The notes below the pieces were generated by a model that did no database searches, had not been told where the DNA came from, and was given only the letters and a program-made list of their open reading frames with translations. The position numbers and the translations under genes are program-made. From Podarcis raffonei (taxonomy: Eukaryota > Chordata > Lepidosauria > Squamata > Lacertidae), in NCBI RefSeq assembly GCF_027172205.1, contig NC_070604.1, positions 106,661,851-106,725,850 of the forward strand: a stretch of 64,000 nucleotides of DNA. The letters run 5' to 3'. Below are positions 51,101 to 63,137 of this stretch, one piece after another (the stretch's first letter is position 1; every line of letters starts with the position of its first letter).

Positions 51101-54100
51101 AAAGCCCAACTCCTGGAGGAGGCTTAGGAAGAGGAACTATGCCTCGTTTCCGAAGTTCCTCCACTTCCTTTTCATCATCGTTTTGTGGCTCCTCTTCAGT
51201 ATTCAGTACCTAAAACACATACACATTATACCCGGAGTTATAAAAGTTTCTGCTGCATAATATTCTGGTTGCTGCTATACAACCCCCTAACTGGGATTCT
51301 ATCTGATCTGATCCTGAAGGATTAGGGTAGGTAACAAATCTTCGAAATAGAAAAGTCAAACCATCCATGGAATTCAAACAAGATTAAAATAACTCACATA
51401 CTATACCCCAATTAATCTCAAACACCATTTTGAAGTGCAGCTCCTAAAAAAAGCCACCTATAAAGACCTAACCAAGTTTTCAGAACATTATGTTCTAACA
51501 TTTAGATAAATCAGAGCACAGTCCACCATCCAAACTTTTGGCTTCACGTCTGCTCACTGCTATGAATATTCAACTCTTTGGTACACTGAACTGGATGGTG
51601 GTTTCTCCCTCAATAGCAACAACTATTTCAGCTAGTTTCAACTAGACCATGACTAAGAAATTAAATGTTGACTTTGGGGAGAATCTTTTCTAACACTGTC
51701 AATAGACAACAAGCCCATCCCAGAACCCTTGGATCCTATGATTTCATGGATAGTGTGCAGTTATGTGCACCCTGCAATTTCTGTAAGACTACACTACACC
51801 AGTATGAGTGGTTAGTAGATTCAAAGAATAATACCTGAAGAGGAAAACTAAAGGGAAAAGGTGATAATGGGTTAAATGAAAGCAGAAAGTTTAAATCAGA
51901 AAGTTTAAAACATTTTTACTTCAGTGGGGCTAACATAAAAATGCTCCAACCAAACATGCTTTTCCTCTTTGGGGTTCTATCACTAAGGGGGGGAAATCCA
52001 GTCCTGCCAGAAACTGACTGTCCACTTTGCTAACTAGCTGCTACCCATGAAGTCAACAAGAAACCTCTCCCCAAATTTCTGGAGCTTTGCCATTTACCCC
52101 CCCCCATTTTAAGCAGAGGGTGAAAACAAATGGGTAATGCATAAATGCATAAGCAGTGCTATAAAAAATAAACTGATAGTGAAACAAAGGAGGGGCAAGA
52201 TCGAATGCTAAGATGGCATTTAGTTTAATGGCATGAACATTTGTGATGTGCAAGCCTTGCAAAGCTGAGGGGCACCAGGTTCACTCTTCAGCTAAGGATC
52301 CTGCTGTAAGCTCCCTTTTTACATGATGTTTGTCTTCATCATGAGATGCTGGTAAAATCTATGAAGCCTAGAATAGCTTTTTCTACATGAAAGTATACGT
52401 TGACAAATGACACTGTACATCATGTGCAACTGAAAAATCGATAAACGTGACTGAACTCCTTGGAAAATCAATTTGAAACTGGGTCACCACAGACTTTTCT
52501 TAGTTTTGAAAAACAGCTTTTTTGAAATATCAGTTTCATATTAAAGTATGATGTGGTGTATTCTGTTGATACAAAGGAGCATTACTCACCTTATCCAGGA
52601 GTTCTTTCGACTCTTTAGTTAGTGGATCGTGAGAAAACTTGCACTTGTCACCGTGGTAGCACTTAGCTCCTGTATGATAGAACTTGCAAGGGAACTCATG
52701 TGAGGCTGTATTAAGGATTCTAACAAGTATAACACTTTGAGAGTGGGCTTATTGGGCTCCCTAAAGGGAACTCCTCATGACTGTTAATGGAACAGGATGG
52801 ATCATGCTCAGCTAATGTTTTGGATTCAGATTTTCTGCCTTCTATAAATTTACTCACCTGTTTACCAGCAGAAAACACCTCTTTCCCATTTGGCAAAATT
52901 GCTGCTTGTGGAAGCCCTTTCTCTCCAGTCCTCCATGGGGGTAAAGAGATGTAGCTTCTCTCATGAAGTTAGGCTTTTGCAAACAGCTCTGGCAGTACCT
53001 CATTGCTGTTTCCAGCAAAAACCCAACAGGAAGAGAGAATTGACCCTCTCCTTTTTTGCCCATTTTGTTGAGGAAAAATGGAGTAGCCTCTTTGCCTTTC
53101 TATTAGGCTTTTGTAGGAGGTGGTGGAAGTGGCAGCAGGTTGCTGCTGAAGCTTTCTGCAAAAGTCCAACTTGTAGAAGACAAATCATCTCTCCTTTCTC
53201 CCTAGATCCTCCACTCCTCCAGAGAGGAAAGGAGAAATAGTTTCTCTCCCATCCTGTGTGGCTTTTGAACATAGCACAGGAGTAAGGAAAGGGAAAAATT
53301 AGAGGGCATCACAAATAATAGGCATGACTTGTAAGCAGAGTCAAAATTTTGGACTCCTGCTCTTTAATTGTAAGCACTGCATTTTTGATGTTTTAACAAC
53401 AAAGTATAAACAATATATTAAGTATAATGTTTATTGTGACATATCAAAGACTATGAACTCCCATCATTTATCACTTTGAAAATATCATTTACATTATATA
53501 TTTGAGGTCATTTTCATATGTATATGTAGACACACACACACACACACACACACAAACAAAATATCTTTAGAATATTATTTGTAAAAGGATATTATGCATG
53601 TAAATGCAGTTCTCTCCTTTGGAACAATAACCCTGTATATAAAACTTGCAGATTTCCTTTTTCTTCTCTATTTCTGCATCATGATCAAATTTACACTGGT
53701 CTCCCTGTATACATAAAAGAGGTTATTAGCTCCAAATGTGGAATTATTGTATTTCAAGTTGAATTTTCAATGGTAGGATGAGAAAGTTTGATCAAACATA
53801 GTTCGCTGCTTTTCCTCCCCCCCCCTACCAGTGGTGTTGGAGGAAGTTGTTTGTAAGGCAAGCCAATCATTAAAAAAGCAGAACATGAAACTATTCCTGC
53901 ACTGACACTAAACAGATGGCAGTTGTTCAGAATTGTATTTATTTCAATCATTTCTATAATACTTTTCAGGACCATAGACCTTTCCCCAAGGGGCTTACAG
54001 TAGAAAACCAAAGCAAAATAATAAAACAACACAGCTACCTAAACAATTAAGATCAATACAATATTGATCTTAAATTAAAAAACAAACAAAAACAAGCAGC

Positions 54101-57100
54101 AGATGAAAATAGCACGGCTAGACCTCTCACTCCCAGCACAGCATGCTAGCCACCCTAAATTAACCAAAAGCTGATTGGAAAAGAAAAATATTTAGGGCTT
54201 CTTTGAAAGAAATAAAGGAGGGAGCCGAATGCAGTTCTTGGGGAGGTCATTTCTAAAAACAAGTGACACCACTGGAAAAGCCCTATCACACTTGCCTGCC
54301 AGAATGCATTCATAGTTTTTGAATTTTCTCATACAACTGACTGTTTAAGCTGCTCTGTTCACAGTGATGCAACTCTGTGCAATAATTTACATAGCTCACT
54401 AGAAGATATACTATATACTGTACAATCAAGCTTTTCTATTTCAGTAAAAGGAGATCATGGCTGCCATTTAAATATTACACACTTTCAACATTAAATATAA
54501 AAGCCTGCACAAGAAATAAAATGACTGAACAAAATACACCCATATTTTAAATTTAAATATATTTTTAGTACTTTAAAAATACTTAACAGTTGGGGTGGGG
54601 GCTGATAAATGTGTTGAGCAAACTGGAATAAAACCCACACATTCCCCCTACCCTTTCTAGAAAGAGTGCAATTGTATATTCACCTTAATGCATCGTGCCT
54701 CTAGGAAATATTTACAGATTTGTTTTCCTTTGTGTTCCACAGTATGCTGATTTATGAATGCCTGACTCATAGTTGGCCATTTCTTAACAGGCTTTATTTC
54801 CTGTAAAAACAAGCATCCTGTTTTAATGCATTGTTACGTAAAGTGTCACTGAAGATCCGAAGTTACAGTATTCAAAATGATAAACTAAAATGATTTAGTC
54901 AAGCTTCTCAAAAAACATAGGGCCAAACAAACAGGTATGGTCACTGACATTCTAGTTATGGTAAATGCTAGGCATAGTGTTGGGCATAGACGTTTTGCTT
55001 ATGAGGAAACAAAGCTGTGAATAACATGTTATTCTTTGTTTTTAGTGGTGGTGATGGAAGGTGATGGGACTGACAATTCATTCACTCTTTCCCCAAGCTG
55101 TACACATTTTACTATTACTGGCTGACTTCACTAGCCCTAGTTCTCTGTATCATTTTAATTCTGCCAATGTTGCTACCTGCCAACTACTAATATTTCTCTT
55201 AGTCACATTATTTTTCCAAACTGCAAAATTGTTACTACGCCTTCCTCCAGCTTAGCATTACCAGAAGTTCATTTCATAGTGCATGTGTCCTTAGGCTGCA
55301 ATACTGAAGCTACATGATGCAGAGCATAGCTGTCAACGTTTCCCTTTTTTAAAGGGAAATTCCCTTATTCCGAATAGGATTCCTTGCAAGAAAAGGGAAA
55401 AGTTGACAGCTATGACGCAGAGTAATAATAACTGAAGGGCTGCTTATTCTAAATTAAATACTGTATTTATTCGAGTCTAATGCACCATCGAATCTAATGC
55501 GCACCTCAGTTTTCAAAACCTTGAAACCAAAAAAAGTATTTGCTGGCGAATGTAAATGTGCCATTGAATCCAATGCGCACCTTAATTTTTGCAATGTAAT
55601 TTAGTCAAAAAAGGAGAGCATTAGATTCAAGTAAATACGGTATTCTAAATTATCCACAACTAAACAGAAATCCCAAGTTTCAATGTAACTTAACCCACTT
55701 CCATTCCACTTACCTCTTCAGGACCTTTATTTATCCCCCTTCCCCTTCCACGGTCTTTGCGTTTCAATTTCTTCTGCATGCCACGCCCTCGGCCAATACC
55801 GTAACTATTGCTTGTCTGTGTAGCACCTAAAAACAAGAACATCCAACACATTTCAGCATAAAGATTCTGACCTGAAAGAAGAATGTGCATACATACCACC
55901 TGTACTTTTCTGCAGAGTGAAGAGGTCACGTAAGGAATACATGCCAGGTCAGAACTATAGTGTTTTTAAAGGTCATTTCTAAAATTATAAAATAGCATTT
56001 TAACTCCAGCTTCCAAAACAGTGAATTGGCAACTTGGCTCCAAAAAGTTTCATTCCAGGCCATTCAATGGAAAATGCTTGTTCTGAACACAATTTCATTG
56101 TAAATGCTGTAATTATGCATAGGTGGGTTTCTAACACAAGCTAAGCTAGCATTAGACCAATCCCTTACCTTTCTGAATCCCTTTCATTCCTTGCTTTTTC
56201 ATAGATTCTTTTGAAATTGGAGCATCTAAATCAGCATTTGAAGTTTCTTTAGCTTGTCTATACTGTTTTAATTGGTCAGCAAAATCCTCTTTTTCATCCT
56301 CATTGTAGACAAAATCATCACTGTAGTTATCATAATCTTTGTTTTTTGATTTTTTAGTATGCTGTGACTTCTGTGAAGGGGTGTATTTTCCTGAAATATG
56401 CCCATGCTGCACAAAAGAGAATGATAATTAGAAAACCAAAACATAACATTTTATTGGTGTTCATGTGTTGTACTTTTCTATCCTGAATTAGGGTTGTTAT
56501 TTGCAAGTCATTAAATGTGTAGTGCAGTTGCAAATTGAAAACAGTGCAAAGATGCCTATAGTGCTTGATTATCCATAGATAGATGGAGAGTTGATGGGAT
56601 GAACACAGATCTGTTCACTTGGCTATGGGTGCTGTGTCTCCAAACTGTAGTAGAGCTTTCTGTCCCCTCAAACCATTGTTCCAGGGAAAGCAACAAATAC
56701 TGATCCTGAAAAACTCCCTGGTGAAGTGGGTGGATAATATAAATGGTTCACTAAGTTTTCTGTTTCTTCCAAATCTGTCTGTATTTCACACAAGAGTGGC
56801 CAAAGTAGAAATAACTGTTTTTAGCAGAGACTTTGGCACTACCAATTTGCTAAGCCAAGTGTGTATATGCAAATACTGGAGATGGGTGAAAGGAATTAAG
56901 CAGAATTAACAGCTTCTCCTCCCCCGCAGCAGCTCACACACTCTTTTTACAGGTGTTATTCTATAAATAGTTCATTTTGTGGCAAAAGACACATGACTTT
57001 ATTGAACAAGTTATTTGTATCATTCTGTTGCAATGAGCAAGAATAAATAAATAAAAAACCATTCTAAGGACATCATTTTCTCATGCTTTAGAGTTCAAGT

Positions 57101-60100
57101 TGTAACAAACACCACAGATGCATGGGCAGAAGCAAGACTACCCTGCCAAAAAAGGACACACACAATTAAGTGTGTGCCAAGTCAACACAAATTCAGCTCC
57201 CCGCAAAAGTGAAATTCTGCAATAAGTCAAAATTATGCAAATTAGTATTTTTTGTATTCAATTTTAGTAGAGTAATTGGAGCACGAAGGAATGGGTTTTT
57301 TGCAAGATCAACTGTCCTCATTGCTTGCAGAGAAATTTATGAAAACATGCTGAAACATAAGCATGTAATACAGTAAGCATTAATTATTTCTCCAATGAGA
57401 ACTACTAGATTCAAGTGAAAAAATTCTTACTTATTTTCTGTAGCATGAAGATATTGCAACCCATTTTCTGGCAGTAAGAGTGAAGCAAATCTTATGCCAG
57501 TTCCACCCCTTTTCTAGATGTAGAACATCCAATTTCATGACTTCCAGCATTGTGAATAAATTTATGATTAGTAACACTATGCTAGTAGTAAATTTTGCAG
57601 GGTTGATGAACCTGTGGCCCTACAGATATGGTAAACTAAAACCCTACCATCTTTGATCACCACTCCCCTTGCTGGCTGGGGCTGATAGGAGTTGGTTCCC
57701 TGCTCTATGTCTGGAATATTTATCTCCTTTTTCTGGGTTTCACCTTATGAATTTTCAATTTGAATTGGTTGCAAGTCATATCAAAAACATTTCAGGTGAT
57801 ATAAATGATGTTTTGAGGTTAAGCTTCATTCTGCCAGCACCTTTAATTTTAATAATTTTTGATATATTATTTTGGAAGTGTGGAATAAGAATGCACAGTT
57901 CACTTATGTATTGTCTCTCTCAACATGATCTTTGGAATGCGTTGATTGTTTTAATGTTTTGTCTGTAATAAAAAAATCAAATAAATAAATAAATATCCAT
58001 ATAAGGCTGTGCTACCTTAAACTCCAGATAGTATGAATTTACTACTGATTTTATAAGTCAAGCAGTAATAAAATTGTTTGCGGTTTTGAATGGACATTTA
58101 TCTTCTCCCAGAGCAACTATTAGACTAGTCAAGAGAAACCATATGCTCCTTCATTCGGGAAGACATGACGCCAAGAAAAACCCAACGAAGTCCTGTTTTA
58201 TTCAAATACAGTCATACCTCGGGTTGCGAACGTGATCCGTGCAGGAGGCACGACTGCAACCCGCAGTGCTGTGTCTGCGCACGCACATGATGCGATTCAG
58301 CGCTTCTGCGCATGACGTCATTTTGAGCTTCTGTGCATGCGCCAAAACCTGGAAGTGACCCGTTCTGGTACTTCCGGGTTCGGTGCGGTCCACAACCCAG
58401 AAACGCGCAACCCGCAGCGTTCACAACCTGAGGTATGACTGTAATGGAAGGAGGTTTTGGATGGAAAGCAAGAGCCCTCATAGGGCGAGATCATTTTTAC
58501 TTCTGGGAGAGATTTACTTCAACAGAGTCACTCATATGTCCTCTTTCCATATGAATCTAGAGGAAGCTTTTGTAACAGAGAACAAAGTGATACTACTCCC
58601 CTGTAAGGAATGTCTGTTACTGATCCTTTGAAGAATACTGAAACACTACACAAAACTCCTACAATGAAAATCTCAATGGCAGTCAAGGCAAAGACATATG
58701 CTACTTTAATAATCTCTGGTTCCATTTCTTTGAATAAATATGGCAGAGGCAAAAAAGAAACTCATGGCCCCAGTAAAACTCAAAGTGACACAAATTACTT
58801 TTGAAGCTATTGAGAAGTAAATGGAAGGCTTTCATACTCGGCCAGAAAAGAGGGAGGATAAAAATTGCTTCATTTTGACTGGAAACTTTACTAACAAGTA
58901 ACCAGGGAAACTGTTGCCCTCTGTTGCCCCCATATCACCAAAAAATGGTAACAATCCAGGAAATCAGCATGATACAGTGGTGCCCCTCAAGACGAATGCC
59001 CCGCTAGACGAAAGGGTTTTCCGTTTCGGAGGCACTTCGCAAGACGAATTTCCCTATGGGCTTGCTTCGCAAGACGAAAACGTCTTGCGAGTCTCGCCAT
59101 TTTTTTCTCGCTTTCCCCCCCTTTTTCAAAGCCGCTAAGCCGTTAATAGCCTTTTAACAGCTTAGCCGCTAAGCCTTTAATAGCCGCTAAGCCGCTAAAT
59201 CGCTAATAGCGCTAATTCGCTTAGCCGCTAATGGGGTTGCTTCGCAAGACGAAAAAACCGCTAGATGAAGAGAATCGCGGAACAGATTATTTTCGTCTTG
59301 CGAGGCACCACTGTATATAACTTTGGATGGAACAAACATTTTGAAAGCTGTACCTGAATGAATGAAGACTCATAATCTCTGTAGAAACCAGATCCTTTCT
59401 TATGGGATCTTTCTGTTCTTTCGGCATCAGAATCAATGCTATAGTCAGAACTGTCATTGCTAGAGGGGGAATTATGCTGAAAAACAAGAATGATTTCATT
59501 TGTATAATGCAGGCATATGAACTATATATATTGTATTTAAAATGCTACAGGAAAGTCAGTTGGAAGAGAAGCAGATTGTGGGGAAGTGGCATACAATTCA
59601 AATCCCCATGAGGGCTAATTTATTACCAATAATAATTAAGGTAGCTTGTACTTTAGCTGCATGCACTAGAGCAGCTCATGAGCCTCAAGCACAGGCAAAC
59701 ATTGCAATACATTAATTGGTACACTTCTCAGTACACATGTGGTGTGAGGAATGTTGGACACAGCAAATAATGATTTAGTAGGCCAATACTCTTGGACACA
59801 TTATATCTGTAAATACCCAGTTGGTCCTCGCTTATTACAGGGCCTTATTGGTGGTGGTTCCCATTTGCAGAGTGCCCTCCCTGGTGAGGTGTGCCTTTCT
59901 CCCTCATTATTGACTTTCAGGAGAAACTTTAAAATGTTTTTGTTTACCCAGGCATTTGATGACTGTAGGTAATGGTCACGGCAACTGTGAAATTAAAAAC
60001 TGTGACGCTATGTGATTGTTTTTAAATTTTCTTAAATTGTTTTAGTGTTTTAAATATGTTTTTATTCTATTTAAATTGTACTGTGTAAATATTTTTGATG

Positions 60101-60419
60101 TTTGCCACTCTAGACATGGCAAACAGAATACAAATTTAATAAATAAACAATATTTGTAAACTTTTTTTAACACTACTTTGAGTAAATGAAAAATAATTAC
60201 TAGAGTTGCAAAGAATATTGACTAACAGTTCTAACCTTGTGTTTATCTCGTCTTCTCCTTTTTGACTTTTTCTTATCCTTTTCTTTTTTGCGTTTCTTGC
60301 GGGATTTTCTATGGGCTTTTTCATTTTTCTGTTTATCTTCAACCTTTGCATCTTGTTCTTCCTTATCCTCTTCAAATCCAGCATCATCTATTTCGCCATC
60401 TTCGAGTTCACCATCCTCT
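45233..60419 (-). CDS. ZC3H6: CCCH zinc-finger protein ZC3H6, all but the first coding exon
   Basis: Exons, in transcript order: 60236-60419, 59354-59476, 56169-56406, 55714-55826, 54684-54800, 53593-53704, 52590-52699, 50956-51209, 49727-50196, 48440-48682, 45233-46710. Together they give 1146 residues; the short MTDSEHAGHDR-type exon lies beyond the window. The N-terminus is acidic ([16 protein letters not shown]), followed by a Lys/Arg-rich nuclear region. Three CCCH fingers follow: [38 protein letters not shown] and [20 protein letters not shown]. Then come a Pro/Gly-rich part and a C-terminus with repeated DPRL motifs ending DPTASPFC. It is an RNA-binding nuclear protein of the ZC3H4/ZC3H6/ZC3H8 group; its precise role is not well known. 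Most introns are GT-AG; the intron between fingers 2 and 3 is AT-AC. Confidence 0.96.
46945..47660 (-). mobile_element. LINE-like 3' region with SINE/CR1-tail insert
   Basis: AATATGTATATTGCCCTTCA at the 3' end, and ACCAGGCAAGCCTCTCTGGG then GAAAGCATTCCATA in the body. A tRNA-like SINE with a CR1-style tail is inserted at 47371-47485 (CATAGAATCATAGAATTATG). It lies in the last ZC3H6 intron. Confidence 0.55.
48085..48190 (+). mobile_element. Retroposon 3' end with ATT tail
   Basis: AAGCAGCCCAGAGTGGCTGG then GGTAGGGTATAAATAATAAA and an ATT run of about 40 bases. It is 240 bases downstream of ZC3H6 exon 11 in transcript terms. Confidence 0.55.
48440..48682 (-). CDS. ZC3H6: ZC3H6 exon 11
   Basis: Encodes [20 protein letters not shown] to RSLSREE. 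It includes [18 protein letters not shown], matching the mammalian PAVQRALFVRLTQRYQED. Confidence 0.93.
49727..50196 (-). CDS. ZC3H6: ZC3H6 exon 10: Pro/Gly-rich region
   Basis: Encodes [20 protein letters not shown] to [19 protein letters not shown]. It is Pro/Gly-rich and probably disordered. [14 protein letters not shown] matches the mammalian ESLQNPAEFYDNYY. Confidence 0.94.
50956..51209 (-). CDS. ZC3H6: ZC3H6 exon 9
   Basis: Encodes [20 protein letters not shown] through [18 protein letters not shown] to [17 protein letters not shown]. The [16 protein letters not shown] block is strongly conserved. Confidence 0.95.
52590..52699 (-). CDS. ZC3H6: ZC3H6 exon 8: zinc finger 3
   Basis: Encodes [20 protein letters not shown] to KELLDK. 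It begins right after ...cctcac, an AC acceptor. Joining CATA to ATGAG restores MHNEFPCKF exactly as in mammals, which fixes both splice ends. Confidence 0.93.
52855..53290. repeat. Degenerate tandem-like repeat inside the U12 intron
   Basis: Diverged units of roughly 110-150 bases share wording such as ttaggcttttgcaaac/attaggcttttgtagg and caaaagtccaacttg. The result is short ORFs on both strands that resemble each other. No known family is recognised. Confidence 0.4.
53583..53592 (-). promoter_or_regulatory. ZC3H6: U12-type AT-AC 5' splice site
   Basis: The intron begins ATATCCTTTT on the minus strand, matching the minor-spliceosome donor consensus for AT-AC introns. A TCCTTAAT branch-point match lies at 52710-52717, about a dozen bases before the AC acceptor at 52700-52701. 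Confidence 0.88.
53593..53704 (-). CDS. ZC3H6: ZC3H6 exon 7: fingers 1-2, ends at a U12 donor
   Basis: Encodes [20 protein letters not shown] to GENCIYMH plus the first base of the Asn codon. There is no GT at its 3' end. The intron instead opens ATATCCTTTT, the minor-spliceosome AT-AC donor. Confidence 0.92.
54684..54800 (-). CDS. ZC3H6: ZC3H6 exon 6: start of zinc finger 1
   Basis: Encodes [20 protein letters not shown] to [11 protein letters not shown]. It carries the first two Cys of CCCH finger 1; the rest is in the next exon. Confidence 0.94.
55329..55413. repeat. Short palindromic MITE
   Basis: AGCTGTCAACGTTTCCCTTT is mirrored by AAAGGGAAAAGTTGACAGCT, about 85 bases in all. It lies in a ZC3H6 intron. 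Confidence 0.7.
55461..55640. mobile_element. MITE with CTGTATTTATTCGAGTCTAATGC ends
   Basis: CTGTATTTATTCGAGTCTAA at the left is matched by the inverse of TTAGATTCAAGTAAATACGG at the right, flanked by TA. It lies 73 bases from ZC3H6 exon 5. Confidence 0.75.
55714..55826 (-). CDS. ZC3H6: ZC3H6 exon 5: GRGRG region
   Basis: Encodes [20 protein letters not shown] to [12 protein letters not shown]. It is basic and RG-rich. The acceptor is tttttag and the donor is gtaagt. Confidence 0.92.
56169..56406 (-). CDS. ZC3H6: ZC3H6 exon 4
   Basis: Encodes [20 protein letters not shown] to GMKGIQK, including [16 protein letters not shown], which is nearly identical to the mammalian protein. Confidence 0.93.
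58209..58441. mobile_element. Tigger-like MITE, GCGCA variant
   Basis: CAGTCATACCTCGGGTTGCG to TTCACAACCTGAGGTATGAC, TA on both sides. Same variant as 18284-18523. Confidence 0.85.
58975..59313. mobile_element. Tigger-like MITE with internal TAGCCGCTAA repeats
   Basis: CAGTGGTGCCCCTCAAGACG to CGTCTTGCGAGGCACCACTG, TA on both sides. The interior (59133-59232) is built from near-repeats of TTAGCCGCTAA and TTAATAGCC. It ends 40 bases from ZC3H6 exon 3. Confidence 0.85.
59354..59476 (-). CDS. ZC3H6: ZC3H6 exon 3
   Basis: Encodes [20 protein letters not shown] to [11 protein letters not shown]. It matches the mammalian HNSPSSDDSSDYS segment. Both ends are in phase 0. Confidence 0.93.
60236..60419 (-). 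CDS. ZC3H6: ZC3H6 exon 2: acidic then basic region
   Basis: Encodes [20 protein letters not shown], then a run of Lys/Arg ending RRRRDKHK. The acceptor is aaacag and the donor is gttaga. It begins with one base that completes a codon from the missing first exon. Confidence 0.93.
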
Positions 60420-61555
60420 CTGTTTTATAAAGTCACAATAGTTTAGATTCAATATGAATTAGAAATATTTTTTTAAAGGGGCTATAGTTGACAGTAATAG
60501 TACAATCATCTCCCATGCTTATTTGTCCAACAACCACAACAATTACATAACATTTACACAAGCTCACCCTATAGTACTATCTAGTATTGTTTGCATTTTA
60601 AGAAACAGAGGCATGCAAGGATTACATAACTTCAGTTTACTACCTTAAAATTATAGGCAGTTTAATGAATAATAAAATCACTTTTGATTTTAAAGTTCCC
60701 AAAGCTCACCACTATGAAATGCATAAAAACATAAACCTAAAAACTATTAATACATTAATAAATAATCCAAGACATGAAAAGCTGACAAAACCAATAAAGC
60801 AGCTAAATCTATTACAAAGCAATTAAAAAATATTAATTAATTGCCCAGGTGAATATAGTAGTTCTGAACTAAGTGATGCTAGTGTAGATGCCTCCTTCAC
60901 TTGCTTAGTGAAGTGAGGTCTCATCCTGACTCACTTATGAAGGGCCCCTGGAAAAGAGGGTTCTATTGCATATCTTAACTATCAGGCAGGTTCATATGGG
61001 AACACTGTTTGGTATTGATTTACTATGATAACACTGATCACATGTGACAGCAATGTTATTTAGTTTAGTTGCGAAAATATACAATATACAATTTAAAATA
61101 AAAACGCATACAATTTGTTAGGAAGAATAATCGTAACTGCACTTAATACAGAGCATGGAAATATATTTTCTAAGTCCTGTACTTCTAGCCTTGCACAAAT
61201 AATTATTTTCTGGTTAATTTACTTTACAGGGTTATTGCAAGTGTAAATGAATTTCATAATAGAAATGCACTTTGTACTATAGAAATAATGAACTATGCAA
61301 GAACAGTGATGTTATGTTAAGTCGTGTAGGACATCAGTTAAAAAGGAAGGTTCTCTTAATAAAGCACTAAAGTTAAACTCTTCTCAAAATAGGATACTTG
61401 TGTTTGAAGGAAAACTAAAACAAAACACATCTCACAAATTTAGTATGATCTCTTAATTTATTTTTTTTAAATGTCTACCTTAAGGTTAACAGCTGCTGAT
61501 CAGTGAGGTGTAGGAGGGATGGATTTAACCCTGGATTAAGGTGTATGTGACTATG

Positions 61556-61556
61556 C

Positions 61557-61603
<47 letters not shown>

Positions 61604-61960
61604 AACTGAATTTATATACCGCCCTATACCTGGAGGTCTCAGGGCGGTTTACAGAACAAAATCAGAATATAAAACCACTACAGTATATAATCAAAATAAA
61701 AACAACAGCCCAATAACACGCCCCCCCCCAAACCCGACATTTTAAAAGGGCATAGGATGAATCCCAGTTGCTGGAAGCCACAAGGCAGAAAGTACCCTTG
61801 TGCACGGATCCTGCTCTTAGAGTGTCCCATGGGGACATCTGGCTGGACAATGTGAAAGCTACTGGGCCACTGGCCTGGCCCTGCAGGAGGTTCTTCTTCT
61901 GTACCAGAATGCCTCATAGTATGCACAGGGTGAGATTCCCCTGCCATAGTGAATAACAGC
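61556..61960 (-). mobile_element. LINE-like 3' part with ATT tail
   Basis: An ATT run (61557-61600), then ATATACCGCCCTATACCTGG and AGGTCTCAGGGCGGTTTACA. The body continues to about 61960. It lies in ZC3H6 intron 1. Confidence 0.55.
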
Positions 61961-62442
61961 ATGACTGCAATTTGCCTCTGGGTAGAATTGTCAATGATTG
62001 ATAAAAGAAATCAAAGAATTTATTTCAGGCTCTGGTAAAATCTACAAAGACCAACTACATACATGCCCAGAAAAAATAATGAACACAGAAATCTCAACCA
62101 ACTTTAAGTATAACCAGACATATAGGCAACCATTTGTTCAGTACATTGGTTAGGGTAGAGAGAACTAAATTATCACTCTATCAAAGGCCTCTGATCAAGT
62201 TTATTCAAACAGCAGATGAAGTGGTGAATTTGTTTCTAGACAGTACTACCTCAAGCTGCTATTGTTCAGCTTTCTCATGAAATGTTACTTGAAAAAACTT
62301 AGTCTACATTTCAACAATTGGGAAATGCTGACTAGGTATGTTGCAAAAGCCAACTACAACTCTTGGGGACACAATTCTTTTGGGCATCTTGTACTGCCAC
62401 AGCTTGCCATGGCAAATAGTTAAAAAGTACTTGAGAGATGTA

Positions 62443-62793
62443 GGGATGTGGGTGGTGCTGTGGGTTAAACCACAAACCTAGGACTTGCCAATCAGAAGAT
62501 TGGCGGTTCGAATCCTCGTGATGGGGTGAGCTCCCGTTGCTCTGTCCCTGCTCCTGCCAACCTAGCAGTTTGAAAGCACGTCAAAGTGCAAGTAGATAAA
62601 TAGGTACCGCTCCGGTGGGAAGGTAAACGGCATTTCCGTGCACTGCTCTGGTTCCCCAGAAGTGGCTTAGTCATGCTGGGCACATGACACGAAATCTGTA
62701 TGGCGGCTCCCTTGGCCAATAAAGCGAGATGAGCGCCGCAACCCCAGAGTCGGCCAGGACTGGACCTAATGGTCAGGAGTCCCTTTACCTTTT
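62443..62793 (+). mobile_element. tRNA-headed SINE with 14-bp target duplication
   Basis: Same family as 7446-7804. Target duplication ACTTGAGAGATGTA lies at 62429-62442 and 62794-62807. Perfect duplications and full length suggest a fairly recent insertion. Confidence 0.88.
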
Positions 62794-63137
62794 ACTTGAG
62801 AGATGTACCGTAGTTGCTCAACATTGCATGTCTTAACACTGACAACCCCCCCTCCAAATCATCTAAGTACACACACACAACTTGATAATCTTGAACTCAG
62901 TGAAAAACACAAAATTAAATTCAACAAAGGCAGTGTATTGTATTAGATATAAACAAGGACTATACACACAAGGATAACTAGCTAAGGAACTGATTAGAAA
63001 ACAGAAAGTCTCCTCCTTTGGAGGGTTTCAGCATTTGGATACCAGGGGTGGTCTCAATGCTGAAGGTTTAAATTAGATGACTTGTGTGGCATCTACTAAC
63101 ATATGCAATGTGCCATAAACATATCTTTAGTTTAATA

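Noticed and set aside
52701-52708. Ordinary AG acceptor for ZC3H6 exon 8 (after CAG)
   Set aside because: It would add codons and change MHNEFPCKF, and no GT donor exists at the other end; the AT-AC pair fits without change.
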